DNA of 64,000 nucleotides from Hymenobacter cheonanensis (GCF_030581075.1 NZ_JAUQSW010000001.1:1-64000), one strand, 5' to 3'. Shown: positions 1 through 8,045, counted from the stretch's first letter. A program made the numbers and translations. Notes: generated by a model from the sequence alone, not told the origin.

Positions 1-119
1 GGCGCCGGGCGCGGCGTGTTGCCCCGGGCCGGGCGCGGCGCGGCGCTCTCGGCGGGCGGGCCCGGGCGGTTGGTGGCAGCGGGGCCACTCGGCGGGTTTC
101 GGTAATTATTAGTGGCCAT
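1..119 (-). CDS. N-terminal fragment of a gene running off the left edge
   Basis: An open minus-strand frame starts at an ATG (117-119) and reads without a stop to the window edge, giving about 39 residues that begin MATNNYRNPPSG and continue rich in Pro, Ala, Arg and Gly. Third codon positions are almost all G or C, as in the genes around it. A TAGATTTG box lies 20 bases upstream. The low-complexity, probably disordered N-terminus would fit the leading linker of a large protein such as the FtsK translocase, but nothing visible proves that. Confidence 0.5.
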   Translation of the reverse strand, partial: MATNNYRNPPSGPAATNRPGPPAESAAPRPARGNTPRPA

Positions 120-139
120 GCGCGGGCAAACAGAAAGGT

Positions 140-147
140 CAAATCTA
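140..147 (-). promoter_or_regulatory. Bacteroidota-type -7 box
   Basis: TAGATTTG on the minus strand matches the TAnnTTTG consensus of the Bacteroidota primary sigma factor and lies 20 bases before the ATG at 119. No convincing -33 TTG element is visible. Confidence 0.4.
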
Positions 148-263
148 CGCCAGCGCCGCCGCATGCCGGCCACCCTGGCTGGCCCTTAAAACAAGCTCCG
201 CTATCTCCCTCCCAGGGTTTCGTACCTTCCTTTGCACACTTTTTCTTCCTTTTCCACTCAGGC

Positions 264-725
264 ATGCCTACACCTCTCCGCATCGTTCGTCATTTCAGCA
301 ATGCTGCCTATTGCATCACCGAGTATGTTCCGGCCGAGCGTTGGCTGCGCACTACCTGGCAAGGCTTTATTTCGCCCACCGATGCGGAGCAAGGCGCCCG
401 GGCCGCGCTCGAGCCGCTACAAAGCGGGCCCATCGCGTGTTTGCTCAACGACAACAGCCAGATTCAGGGGCCGTGGTTCGACTCGGTGGGCTGGCTGCAG
501 CGCGTGTGGGCACCGCAGGCCGCGCGCCTGGGGCTGCGCTACGTGGCCCACGTGGCGCAGCCTCACACCGAGGCCGACCTGGGGTCGGTGCTGTTACGCA
601 ATCCGTTCCGCAATCTATTTGAGATACAAGTATTTCAAACGGTAGAAGATGCCGCCACCTGGCTGCGCGACTGCCAGCCAGGCAGCGGCCGGGCTGGCGC
701 CGCCGACCATCCGGCCGCTGCCTAG
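264..725 (+). CDS. Conserved hypothetical protein, STAS/SpoIIAA-like
   Basis: The 153-residue product has no signal peptide or membrane segment. It alternates predicted strands and helices and has a C-terminal motif (NPFRNLFEIQVFQTVEDA, about 112-129) like small Cytophagales proteins that resemble STAS domains. A regulatory or adaptor role is only inferred. The ATG at 264 is chosen over longer out-of-frame readings because codon use matches the neighbours. The last 20 residues are low-complexity Gly/Ala and may be a variable tail. Its TAG stop abuts the stop of the convergent membrane protein, so no terminator fits between them. Confidence 0.6.
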   Translation: MPTPLRIVRHFSNAAYCITEYVPAERWLRTTWQGFISPTDAEQGARAALEPLQSGPIACLLNDNSQIQGPWFDSVGWLQRVWAPQAARLGLRYVAHVAQPHTEADLGSVLLRNPFRNLFEIQVFQTVEDAATWLRDCQPGSGRAGAADHPAAA

Positions 726-2480
726 CTAGCGGCCCGTGGCTTCGTAGAGGTGCAGCCGCCAATAAGCCCCCGAGTCGTCGAAGACCCCTAGCAAGCGCAG
801 GCCGCTTTCTTCGGGGTGCGCCAAGCGCACGGCCGACAGCACATAGCGCCCCCCCAGGGCCCGAAAAGCCGCCGCGTCGAAGGCCAGGTGCTGCACCGTG
901 CGCAGCGGCTGCTTGCCGATGAGGTAGTTGCGCCCCAGCTCGGCGGCCATCAGGTAGCAGCGGTTGCCCCAGGCATCGTAGTAGGTAGCCAGGGCCGGGC
1001 TTTTGGCTAGCTCGCCGGCCACCAGAGGCCGAAACGTGTGCTTGTAGGGCAGCGGGTAGCTGTTCTGGTTGCTGTCGAGGGTATAAAAATCGTTGAGCTG
1101 GGCCACGGCGGGCGGCAGGCCCAGGCTCACCACGCGGTAGGCGGCAGGCTCCTGGCCGGTTTGGCGGAAGATAAAGGCTTTCACCTGGCTGAACAGCTTG
1201 GGCGCCACAAAAGCCTCGTAGCTGGGGGCATCGGCCTTCGGAATACCCGCCAGGATGCGCAGGTTATTGACGTACTCGGTATTGAGCGGCAGCGCCACCG
1301 CTAGTTGCAGCGCCACTAGCCCGTAGGCCAGCCGCCGGCCGGCCGGCGTGGCCGGCAGCTCACGCAGGGCCAGCGCCAGCAGGCCAAACCACGTCAGCGA
1401 CATCAGGAAATGAAACCGCGTGAGCGCGAAGGCGTGCAGCAGCGGCAGCTGCTTTTGATAAAGCATGGCCAGCTGCGGCGCAAAGCCGCAGAACAGCGAC
1501 GCCGCCGCCAGCGCCAGCAGCACCACGCCTACGCGGCGGCGCAGCAGCTGCCGCCGGGCCGGGGCTAGCCGGGCCAGCGCCACGCCCACCGCCAGCAGCA
1601 CCACGCCCCGAAAAAACGGGCTGGCGTGGTACTGGCCCAGCCAGAAGTACTTCAGCGCCTCCTTCAGCCCCACCCCCACCCCGTGGGGCAGCAGGCGCAC
1701 AAAATCAAACTCCTCGCGGTGCGATACGAATTGCCGGGCCACCAGCAGCGAGTAAAACAGTGGCCATTCTACCACCACGTACATGGCTAGCAGCAGGGCT
1801 AGCCCCGCTGCGCCGCGCAGGGTGCCCGCCCAGGCCGCCCGCCCGCACCGGGCCAGGTCGAGCAGTAGCAAACTGCCCCACACCACGGCAATAAACGGCC
1901 CTACGTACACAAAAATCGACCACAGCGGAAACGCCGCGCACACTGCCCAAGCCAGCCACCGATTGCGCCCCTGGCGCAAATCGAGGGCCGCGCGCAGCAG
2001 CGCCGGCTGCCCCAGCACCGTGAGGCCGTAGATGCTGTAAAGCGGCAGCGTGGCCCAGGCCAGCGCCACGGCCGCCGCCAGCCCGCGCTGCCCGGGCCGG
2101 GCCAGCCCGTAGCGCCGCAGCAGCCAGTACATGGCCAGCAGGCCCAGCACGCGCACCAAGACTTGGTGCACGAGGTAGGCCACTAGGGGCTGATTGCGAA
2201 AAACGCTGAACACGAGTACCGTAGCGCTCAGGCCGGGCCGCAGGGCATTGCGCGGAATGCCGTTCATCACCTCGGGCACCACCACGTCGCGGCCGTAGGC
2301 GAAGGCCAGGTGCAGCTTAGTGAGCAGGTACACCAGGCTGATTTCGGTGTCCAGGTTGTCGTGGATGAGCACGTAGCCGTGGCGGCCCAGCAGCAGCACC
2401 GGCAGCAGAAATAAGCACAGCCCTAGCAGGGCCAGGTAAAGCGGCCGGCGGGTGGACGGCGACGAAAAAGCGTTTGTCAT
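726..2480 (-). CDS. Polytopic membrane protein, GT-C/DUF6044-like
   Basis: The 584-residue protein has an N-terminal hydrophobic segment (about 15-33), a luminal-type loop with an HDNLDTE motif near residue 40, and roughly ten further hydrophobic helices to about residue 410. A soluble C-terminal domain of about 170 residues follows. This architecture resembles GT-C-type membrane glycosyltransferases and the DUF6044 (YkoS-like) family, which often carry an acidic motif in the first loop. Substrate and reaction are unknown. The start ATG lies inside a palindromic repeat arm (2470-2519), so the first residues (MTNAF) come from repeat DNA. Confidence 0.65.
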   Translation of the reverse strand: MTNAFSSPSTRRPLYLALLGLCLFLLPVLLLGRHGYVLIHDNLDTEISLVYLLTKLHLAFAYGRDVVVPEVMNGIPRNALRPGLSATVLVFSVFRNQPLVAYLVHQVLVRVLGLLAMYWLLRRYGLARPGQRGLAAAVALAWATLPLYSIYGLTVLGQPALLRAALDLRQGRNRWLAWAVCAAFPLWSIFVYVGPFIAVVWGSLLLLDLARCGRAAWAGTLRGAAGLALLLAMYVVVEWPLFYSLLVARQFVSHREEFDFVRLLPHGVGVGLKEALKYFWLGQYHASPFFRGVVLLAVGVALARLAPARRQLLRRRVGVVLLALAAASLFCGFAPQLAMLYQKQLPLLHAFALTRFHFLMSLTWFGLLALALRELPATPAGRRLAYGLVALQLAVALPLNTEYVNNLRILAGIPKADAPSYEAFVAPKLFSQVKAFIFRQTGQEPAAYRVVSLGLPPAVAQLNDFYTLDSNQNSYPLPYKHTFRPLVAGELAKSPALATYYDAWGNRCYLMAAELGRNYLIGKQPLRTVQHLAFDAAAFRALGGRYVLSAVRLAHPEESGLRLLGVFDDSGAYWRLHLYEATGR

Positions 2481-2599
2481 TGCGAGCGCAACGTAGCGGA
2501 GCGCGGCAATCTTTCCTTTTTAGTAAGTCAGCCAACCGTTGCGAACGACAAAGGAAGGATTGCCGCGCTCCACTTCGCTGCGCTCGCAATGACAAACGC
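2470..2599. repeat. 50-bp imperfect inverted repeat element
   Basis: Arms 2470-2519 and 2550-2599 are reverse complements with four mismatches by hand alignment and enclose a 30-base loop. The outer ends read GTCATTGCGAGCG and its complement, a pattern common in intergenic REP/MITE-like elements of Bacteroidota. The element lies between xerD and the membrane protein, both on the minus strand, and contains the start codon of the latter. Confidence 0.8.
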
Positions 2600-2622
2600 G
2601 TTAAAAATACCCGTCGCCACCC

Positions 2623-3522
2623 CTAGCTGCGCGGGTGAAACTCGGTAATGACCTGGCGCAGGTAGTCGCGGTCGAGGTGGGTGTAGATTTCGGTGGTCGT
2701 GATGCTGACGTGGCCCAGCATTTCCTGCACGGCGCGCAGGTCGGCGCCGCCCTCCAGCAGGTGCGTGGCAAAGGAGTGCCGCAGCGTGTGCGGGCTGATA
2801 GTTTGGCGCAGCCCCGCCAGCTCGGCCAGCTTCTTGATGGTGGTGAACACCGTGATGCGCGACAGCTGCCGGCCCCGCATGCTCAGAAACACCACATCTT
2901 CGGCGCCCGGCTGCACGGTGAGGTGCTGGCGCACGCCGCCCAGGTAAAAGTGCAGGTGCTTCACGGCCTCGCGCCCGATGGGCACCAGCCGCTCCTTGTT
3001 GCCCTTGCCCAGCACCCGCATAAAGCCCTGCTCAACGTACAGGTTCGAGAGTTTCAAATCGCACAGCTCGCTCACGCGCAGGCCCGACGAGTACAGCACT
3101 TCCAGCACCGCCCGGCTGCGCAGGCCCTCACTGGTGCTCAGGTCGATAGCGGCCAGCAGGTTTTCGATGTCAGGATAGGAAAGCGTGTCGGGCAGGTGGC
3201 GGCCGGCCTTGGGCGACTCCAGCGTATCGGTGGGGTCGATTTTGAGCAGGTCCTCCATGATGAGAAACTCGTAGAAGGCCTTGATGCCCGACAGCGTGCG
3301 TGCCTGCGACGTGCTCGAGAGCCCTAGCTCGGTGAGGGTGGCCAGAAAATCGCGCAGCAGCCGCGTGGTTACTTGCAGCGGCCCGGCCTTGAGCTTTTCC
3401 AGCTCCAGCCACTGGTGCAGCTTGCGCACATCGCGCCGGTAGGCCTCCACCGAGTTGGGCGAGAGCGACTTTTCCAGGCGCAGGTAGCCGTCGAATTGTT
3501 TAATAGCTTGCGGCCAGGTCAT
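2623..3522 (-). CDS. xerD: Site-specific tyrosine recombinase XerD
   Basis: The 299-residue protein matches the usual length of Xer recombinases. An N-terminal SAM-like core-binding domain (about 1-90) precedes the catalytic domain (about 110-295). The full catalytic set is visible: Arg149 (SGLRVSEL), Lys173 (GKGNKE), His245 and Arg248 (PHTLRHSF), His271 (MLGHVS) and Tyr280 (TEIYTHL). Xer proteins resolve chromosome dimers at dif during division. The position divergent from aroQ, with no integrase or phage genes nearby, suggests the housekeeping XerD. Its start lies 8 bases from the AT-rich arm of the S23 cassette. XerC rather than XerD cannot be fully excluded. Confidence 0.9.
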   Translation of the reverse strand: MTWPQAIKQFDGYLRLEKSLSPNSVEAYRRDVRKLHQWLELEKLKAGPLQVTTRLLRDFLATLTELGLSSTSQARTLSGIKAFYEFLIMEDLLKIDPTDTLESPKAGRHLPDTLSYPDIENLLAAIDLSTSEGLRSRAVLEVLYSSGLRVSELCDLKLSNLYVEQGFMRVLGKGNKERLVPIGREAVKHLHFYLGGVRQHLTVQPGAEDVVFLSMRGRQLSRITVFTTIKKLAELAGLRQTISPHTLRHSFATHLLEGGADLRAVQEMLGHVSITTTEIYTHLDRDYLRQVITEFHPRS

Positions 3523-3530
3523 TTTTTTTA

Positions 3531-3970
3531 AATTATGAATTATGAATTATAAATTATGAATTATGAATTGGGGTTATTTGCAGTATGAGAGAAAACGTTA
3601 TCCAACAGAAATCATATGCTTTCGCCTCTCGTATCGTGAAGTCATACAAATATCTAGTGAGTGAACAGCGCGAGTTTGTGCTTTCTAAACAGCTATTGCG
3701 TAGCGGCACTTCTATTGGGGCAAATGTAGAAGAGGCCTTAGCTGCCAGCTCCACGGCCGATTTTGTACACAAGATGAACATTGCGGCCAAAGAGGCCCGC
3801 GAAACGTCTTATTGGCTGCGCCTGCTGCACGATAATGATTTTATACCAACCCAAGCATTCGACTCTATTCATGACCACAGCTTGGAGCGTATTAGGCTGC
3901 TGGCCAGTATTCTGCTCACCACGAAGAATAATCGCTCCAATTCATAATTCATAATTTATAATTCATAATT
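3531..3970. mobile_element. S23 (four-helix-bundle) gene cassette bounded by 32-bp inverted repeats
   Basis: Positions 3538-3569 and 3939-3970 are perfect 32-base reverse complements made of AATTATGAATT-type units. They enclose one small gene, 3585-3947, whose stop codon lies inside the right arm. The cassette separates divergent xerD and aroQ and leaves only 8 and 5 bases to their start codons. Similar S23 genes are scattered in Bacteroidota genomes and inside rRNA genes, so mobility is likely, but no transposase is encoded here. Confidence 0.65.
3585..3947 (+). CDS. S23-type four-helix-bundle protein
   Basis: The 120-residue product has the features of the 23S rRNA intervening-sequence (IVP/S23) family: an N-terminal SYAFASRIVKSYKYL helix, the SGTSIGANVEEA motif (about 41-52) and the KEARETSYWLRLL motif (about 70-82). 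The family forms pentameric four-helix bundles and is related to the avd protein of diversity-generating retroelements; its cellular role is not settled. Codon use is more AT-rich than in neighbouring genes. The gene sits alone between inverted repeats, so it looks like an inserted cassette, not part of an operon. No reverse transcriptase or template repeat is nearby. Confidence 0.85.
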   Translation: MRENVIQQKSYAFASRIVKSYKYLVSEQREFVLSKQLLRSGTSIGANVEEALAASSTADFVHKMNIAAKEARETSYWLRLLHDNDFIPTQAFDSIHDHSLERIRLLASILLTTKNNRSNS

Positions 3971-3975
3971 TTCTC

Positions 3976-4458
3976 GTGAACATTCTCATTCTCAACGGCC
4001 CTAATCTTAATCTGCTAGGGCGCCGCGAGCCGCACATCTACGGCACGCGCTCGTTCGACGACTTTTTGCCCGAGCTGCAGGAGGCCTTTCCTGACCTCAC
4101 GCTCACTGCCTTTCAGAGCAACCACGAGGGCGCGCTGCTCGACCGCCTGCACGCTGCCGCCGGCTGGGGCGAGGTGGGCTCGGAAGGGGCTAGCCAGGGC
4201 GTGGTGCTCAATGCAGGCGGCTTCACGCACACCAGCGTGGCGCTGGGCGATGCCGTGGCCGCCGTGGCCGGCGCGGGCCTGCCCGTAATTGAAGTGCACC
4301 TGAGCAACCTGGCGGGCCGCGAAGAGTTTCGGCACACCAGCTACATCGGCAAGCATTGCGTGGGCAGCATCGCGGGCTTTGGGCTCGAAAGCTACCGGCT
4401 GGCCCTGCACTACCTGCTGGGCCAGCGGCCCCGGCCGGTGGGTTTTGGGCGGCGCTAA
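3976..4458 (+). CDS. aroQ: 3-dehydroquinate dehydratase, type II
   Basis: This cytoplasmic shikimate-pathway enzyme converts 3-dehydroquinate to 3-dehydroshikimate. The 160-residue product starts MNILILNGPNLN, the flavodoxin-like first strand of the family. It carries the active-site Tyr22 (HIYGT), the NAGGFTHTS loop, the EVHLSN histidine and the REEFRHTS arginine. The start is a GTG at 3976, only 6 bases after the right arm of the S23 cassette, so the AT-rich repeat must serve as its translation initiation region. The length is slightly above the usual 145-150 because of an insertion near residues 55-70 and a short C-terminal tail. Confidence 0.93.
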   Translation: MNILILNGPNLNLLGRREPHIYGTRSFDDFLPELQEAFPDLTLTAFQSNHEGALLDRLHAAAGWGEVGSEGASQGVVLNAGGFTHTSVALGDAVAAVAGAGLPVIEVHLSNLAGREEFRHTSYIGKHCVGSIAGFGLESYRLALHYLLGQRPRPVGFGRR

Positions 4459-4556
4459 GCGCCGGGGCACGAGCGGCTACGCGGCGCGCGGGTACTGAGG
4501 CAGGATAATATTGCATTCTACCCCCAATAATTCGTTATAATGGGCCTCATTGTTGG

Positions 4557-4564
4557 TATTTTTG
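4557..4564 (+). promoter_or_regulatory. Candidate -7 box for the secreted metzincin-like gene
   Basis: TATTTTTG matches TAnnTTTG and lies 30 bases upstream of the ATG at 4595, in an AT-richer stretch than the flanking genes. Confidence 0.45.
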
Positions 4565-4594
4565 ACAGAATAACCCATTCTGCAAAAGTTACCA

Positions 4595-6721
4595 ATGCCC
4601 CGTTTATTTCGTTGCGCCGGGCCGGCGCTTTCCTTTTTATTGTACGCGGCGGCTCCGCAAGTGGGGCGTGCCCAGGGCTGTTTGCTAGCACCCGTGCCGC
4701 TGGCCCAGCGCGCCCAGCAGGCGGCCCTGGTAGTAGAGGCCCGCGTGGCCAGCCAGCAAGCGGCCGACCTGGGCGGGCATATCGCGACGCGCAACACGCT
4801 GGAAGTCTACAAGGTATTCCGGGGCCAGCTGCCGGCCGGGCCGCTGCAAGTGCTTACTGCGGGGGGCACGCTGGGGCTGCGGCGCGAAGAAGTGAGCGGC
4901 GCGCTCGCCCTGGCGGCGGGCCAGCAGGGCATCTTCTTTCTGGAAGCTGACCCTGGCCAGCCGGGCGAATTGCGCGCCTACGCCGGCCCGCAGGGCTTTA
5001 TCGAGTACGACCTGGCCGACCTCGCGGCCCACGAGCCGTTTGGGCGCTACGCCAGCATTGGGCCGGCGCTGTACGCGGCCGTGGGGGCCAGCCTGCCCTA
5101 CCGCGAAGTGGCGGCTAATACCCGCCTGGCCGCCGCCACCCAGCGCCGCCGCCTGCGCACGGCGGCCGGCCCGCTGGCCACCACGGCGCCTACCATCGAC
5201 AGCTTTTCGCCCGCCAGCGTAACGGCGGGCACTACCACCACCACTACCAGCAGCGCGGCCGGCGTGCTCACCATAACGGGGGCGGGCTTTGGCGCTACGC
5301 AGGGCGCGGGCTACGTGCAGTTTCGCAATGCCGATGACGGCGGCGCGACTTTCACCCAGCCCCTGGCCAGCGATTATATCAACTGGAGCGATACCCAGAT
5401 TCAGGTGCGGGTGCCCTCGCGCAGCGCCGCGGGCCACCCGGCGGGCACCGGCACGTTTCAGGTGGCCGATAACAGCGGTGCGCTGGCCACGAGCGCCAGC
5501 GCCCTCACCGTGACCTACGCGCTCATCAATACCAATTCGAGTGGCCAGAACTACCGGGTGCACCTCATCAGCCCCGATGCCAGCGGCGGCTACACGCTGC
5601 AATACGCCGCTAGCTTCCCTGCCGAGGCCAAGGCGCCCTTCGAGCGGGCCCTGCAAAGCTGGCGCTGCCCGGTGGGCATCAGCCGCAGCATCAGCGCCAC
5701 GGCAGCCCCGGCCGACGCCACCAAGCAGGACGGCGTGAACGTGGTGCGCTTCGACGCCACGCTGCCCGCAGGGGTGCTCGGGGTCACCTACTCGTACTAC
5801 TACGGCTGCTCGGTCAATAACGGCCCCGTCAACTGGCAGGCCATCGAAACGGACTACGCCTACACGCCGGTGCCCATTCCGGCCAATGGCAATACACCTG
5901 CCTACACTTGGAACTACACCACCGGCGCGCCCACCGGCCAGCAATACGATTTTGAGAGTGTGGCGCTGCACGAGCAGGGCCACGGTGCGCAGCTCACGCA
6001 CATTATTTCGGGCACCGGGGTGATGAACTATAACATCGGCAATGGCCAGACGCGCCGCGCTCTTGACAGCAGCACGGACATCGCGGCCGGCCAGAACGTG
6101 CGCGATTACAGCACCGGCGCCACGGCCCTGGAGCGCTGCAACTACGCGGCGTTTGCGGCGGCGGCGTGCACGCTGCCGGTGCAGCTCACGGCCTTCGGGG
6201 CCAGCTACCAGCCTAGCCAGGGCACCCTGCTCAGCTGGGCCACTGCCTCGGAGGGCAACAGCGCGGCCTTCGTGGTCGAGAGCCAGGACGAGGCCGCGCT
6301 GGCGGGCGCCTGGCGGGCCGTGGCGCGCGTGGCGGCGGCCGGCAGCAGCGCCACCCCGCACCAGTACCAGGCCCGCGATGCCCGCCCGCTGGCCGGCACC
6401 CGCTACTACCGCCTGCGCCAACTCGACCTGGACGGCCGCGAAGCCTTTTCGCCGGTGGTGAGCGTGGCGGCGGCGGCCACCGGGCTAGCTGCCTACCCCA
6501 ACCCCGCCACCGGCACCGTGCACCTGAGCGGCCCGCTGGCACCCGGCGCCCCGGCCCAGGTGCGGCTGCTCGCTGCCACCGGCCGCTGCGTGGCTAGTCT
6601 GGCGGGCCCGGCCGGGCAGGCGGCTTTCGAACTGCCGCTGGCCGGGGTGCCGGCCGGCCTGTACCTGCTGGAGTGGGATGGCGGCGCGGGCCGCGCCCGC
6701 ACCCGCCTCGTAGTGCAATAA
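4595..6721 (+). CDS. Secreted metzincin-like metalloprotease with T9SS sorting domain
   Basis: The 708-residue protein has a signal peptide (about 1-27, ending VGRAQ) and an N-terminal domain to about 190. An IPT/TIG-like immunoglobulin domain follows (about 200-310, with TITGAGFG). The catalytic region holds HEQGHGAQLTH (His459, Glu460, His463, His469) and a downstream Met-turn candidate (GVMNYN). A C-terminal type A sorting domain begins near residue 630 (YPNPATGTVHL). This predicts an exported, type IX-secreted zinc protease. The usual Gly of HExxHxxGxxH is Gln here. The gene stands alone between aroQ and serC. Substrate is unknown. Confidence 0.75.
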   Translation: MPRLFRCAGPALSFLLYAAAPQVGRAQGCLLAPVPLAQRAQQAALVVEARVASQQAADLGGHIATRNTLEVYKVFRGQLPAGPLQVLTAGGTLGLRREEVSGALALAAGQQGIFFLEADPGQPGELRAYAGPQGFIEYDLADLAAHEPFGRYASIGPALYAAVGASLPYREVAANTRLAAATQRRRLRTAAGPLATTAPTIDSFSPASVTAGTTTTTTSSAAGVLTITGAGFGATQGAGYVQFRNADDGGATFTQPLASDYINWSDTQIQVRVPSRSAAGHPAGTGTFQVADNSGALATSASALTVTYALINTNSSGQNYRVHLISPDASGGYTLQYAASFPAEAKAPFERALQSWRCPVGISRSISATAAPADATKQDGVNVVRFDATLPAGVLGVTYSYYYGCSVNNGPVNWQAIETDYAYTPVPIPANGNTPAYTWNYTTGAPTGQQYDFESVALHEQGHGAQLTHIISGTGVMNYNIGNGQTRRALDSSTDIAAGQNVRDYSTGATALERCNYAAFAAAACTLPVQLTAFGASYQPSQGTLLSWATASEGNSAAFVVESQDEAALAGAWRAVARVAAAGSSATPHQYQARDARPLAGTRYYRLRQLDLDGREAFSPVVSVAAAATGLAAYPNPATGTVHLSGPLAPGAPAQVRLLAATGRCVASLAGPAGQAAFELPLAGVPAGLYLLEWDGGAGRARTRLVVQ

Positions 6722-6757
6722 GGCGCGGGGCGGGGCTTTTTGGGCCGGCCCCGCCCC

Positions 6758-6765
6758 TACCTTTG
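6758..6765 (+). promoter_or_regulatory. -7 box directly before the aminotransferase start
   Basis: TACCTTTG is a perfect TAnnTTTG match ending 4 bases before the ATG at 6770. Transcription from it would begin at or very near the start codon, implying a leaderless or nearly leaderless mRNA. Confidence 0.6.
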
Positions 6766-6769
6766 CCGC

Positions 6770-7873
6770 ATGGCAACCCTCCCGACTTATACCTTCAACC
6801 CCGGCCCGGCGGCCGTGTACCCCGAAGTGCGCCAGTACCTGGCCGACGCTTTTGAGGAAGGCTGGCTGTCGGCGCCGCACCGCTCCGAGCGCTTCATTAC
6901 GCTCGTGCGCCACTGCCTCGACCAGGCCCGCCTCAAGCTCAATATCCCGCAAGACTATACCATTCTGTTCACCTCGTCGGCCACCGAGTGCTGGGAAATC
7001 CTGACCCAGAGTCTGACGCCCCGCCGCTCGTTTCACCTCTACAACGGCTCGTTTGGGCAGAAGTGGTTTGACTACGCCCGCGCCCTGCGGCCCCACTCCA
7101 CGGGCCTCAAGTTCGACATCAACGACGTGCCCGACCCGGCCACGCTGCCCTTCAACCCCGAGGAGACCGACCTCGTGTGCCTCACCCAGAATGAAACCAG
7201 CACCGCTACCCAGCTGCGCGATAACTTCATTCTCAACACTTTCAACCGCCTGGGGCCGGCACTGCTGGCCGTCGATGCTACATCGAGCCTGGGCGGGCTA
7301 GCCCTCAAGTTCATCAAGGCCGACGTGTGGTACGGCTCGGTGCAGAAGTGCCTGGGCCTGCCGGCCGGCCTGGGCATCATGGTGCTCTCGCCCCGGGCCG
7401 TGGCCCGCGCCCGCGAGGTAGGCGACAATGCCCACTACAACAGCCTGAACGCGATGGTGAAGCAGATGCTCAACTACCAGACCACGCACACCCCCAACGT
7501 GCTGGGCATCTACCTGCTGAGCCGGGTGCTGCAAGCCCGCGATGGCATCAAAACCATCGCCCCGCACCTCAACGAGCGCGCCCAGAAGCTCTACGATTAC
7601 TTCGAGCAGGTGCAGCCACTAGGCCTGCGCCCCCTCATCGAGAACGTGGATGCCCGCTCTACCACCGTTATCGGCCTGCAAGGCCCGGCGGCCCTTATTG
7701 AGGAGGTGAAGCGCCGCGCCCGCGACGAGGCGGGCCTGCAACTGGGCTCGGGCTACGGCGACTACAAAGCCACGAGCCTGCGCATTGCCAACTTCCCGGC
7801 CGTGCCCGATGCCGCCTTTGAGGCGCTGGTGCAGTTTTTTGAAAAGATTAGAAATGAGGAAGTAGCGCGCTAG
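6770..7873 (+). CDS. serC: Class V aminotransferase, phosphoserine aminotransferase-like
   Basis: The product is a cytoplasmic fold-type I PLP enzyme of 367 residues, similar in length to SerC, which makes 3-phosphoserine from 3-phosphohydroxypyruvate. It begins TYTFNPGPAAVYPEV, the SerC-like opening, and shows the PLP-binding DATSSLGG aspartate and the Schiff-base lysine in YGSVQKCLGLPAG (Lys193). The start at 6770 is preferred over 6740 because the upstream residues are not family-like and the -7 box lies just before 6770. No serA is adjacent, so a different class V aminotransferase specificity remains possible. Confidence 0.75.
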   Translation: MATLPTYTFNPGPAAVYPEVRQYLADAFEEGWLSAPHRSERFITLVRHCLDQARLKLNIPQDYTILFTSSATECWEILTQSLTPRRSFHLYNGSFGQKWFDYARALRPHSTGLKFDINDVPDPATLPFNPEETDLVCLTQNETSTATQLRDNFILNTFNRLGPALLAVDATSSLGGLALKFIKADVWYGSVQKCLGLPAGLGIMVLSPRAVARAREVGDNAHYNSLNAMVKQMLNYQTTHTPNVLGIYLLSRVLQARDGIKTIAPHLNERAQKLYDYFEQVQPLGLRPLIENVDARSTTVIGLQGPAALIEEVKRRARDEAGLQLGSGYGDYKATSLRIANFPAVPDAAFEALVQFFEKIRNEEVAR

Positions 7874-7892
7874 CCATCAACCTCACGCGGGG

Positions 7893-8009
7893 ACCTCACC
7901 CCCGGCCCCTCTCCTTGGAGAGAGGGGAGCCGACCGCGAGCGAACGCAAGCAATCATTAAACAGACGTCAGGCTCCCCTCTCCCCAAGGAGAGGGGCCGG
8001 GGGTGAGGT
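7893..8009. repeat. GC-rich palindromic element, copy 1
   Basis: The 117-bp element begins ACCTCACCCCCGGCCCCTC and ends with its reverse complement. Nested inner arms carry GAGGGGAGCC and GGCTCCCCTC. Two relatives lie at 44860-44965 and 59238-59343. This copy is intergenic, between the aminotransferase and rnhA. Confidence 0.85.
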
Positions 8010-8045
8010 CCCCCGCGCCAGGCTGCGTTATCTACTATCTCTCCT

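Noticed and set aside
3585..3947. Diversity-generating retroelement accessory (avd) gene
   Set aside because: The fold is shared, but no reverse transcriptase, template repeat or variable repeat is nearby.
4685..6421. Long antisense reading frame (578 residues) opposite the metzincin-like gene
   Set aside because: It has no family motifs and arises from the GC-rich codon structure of the real gene, which has a signal peptide, a metzincin motif and a sorting domain.
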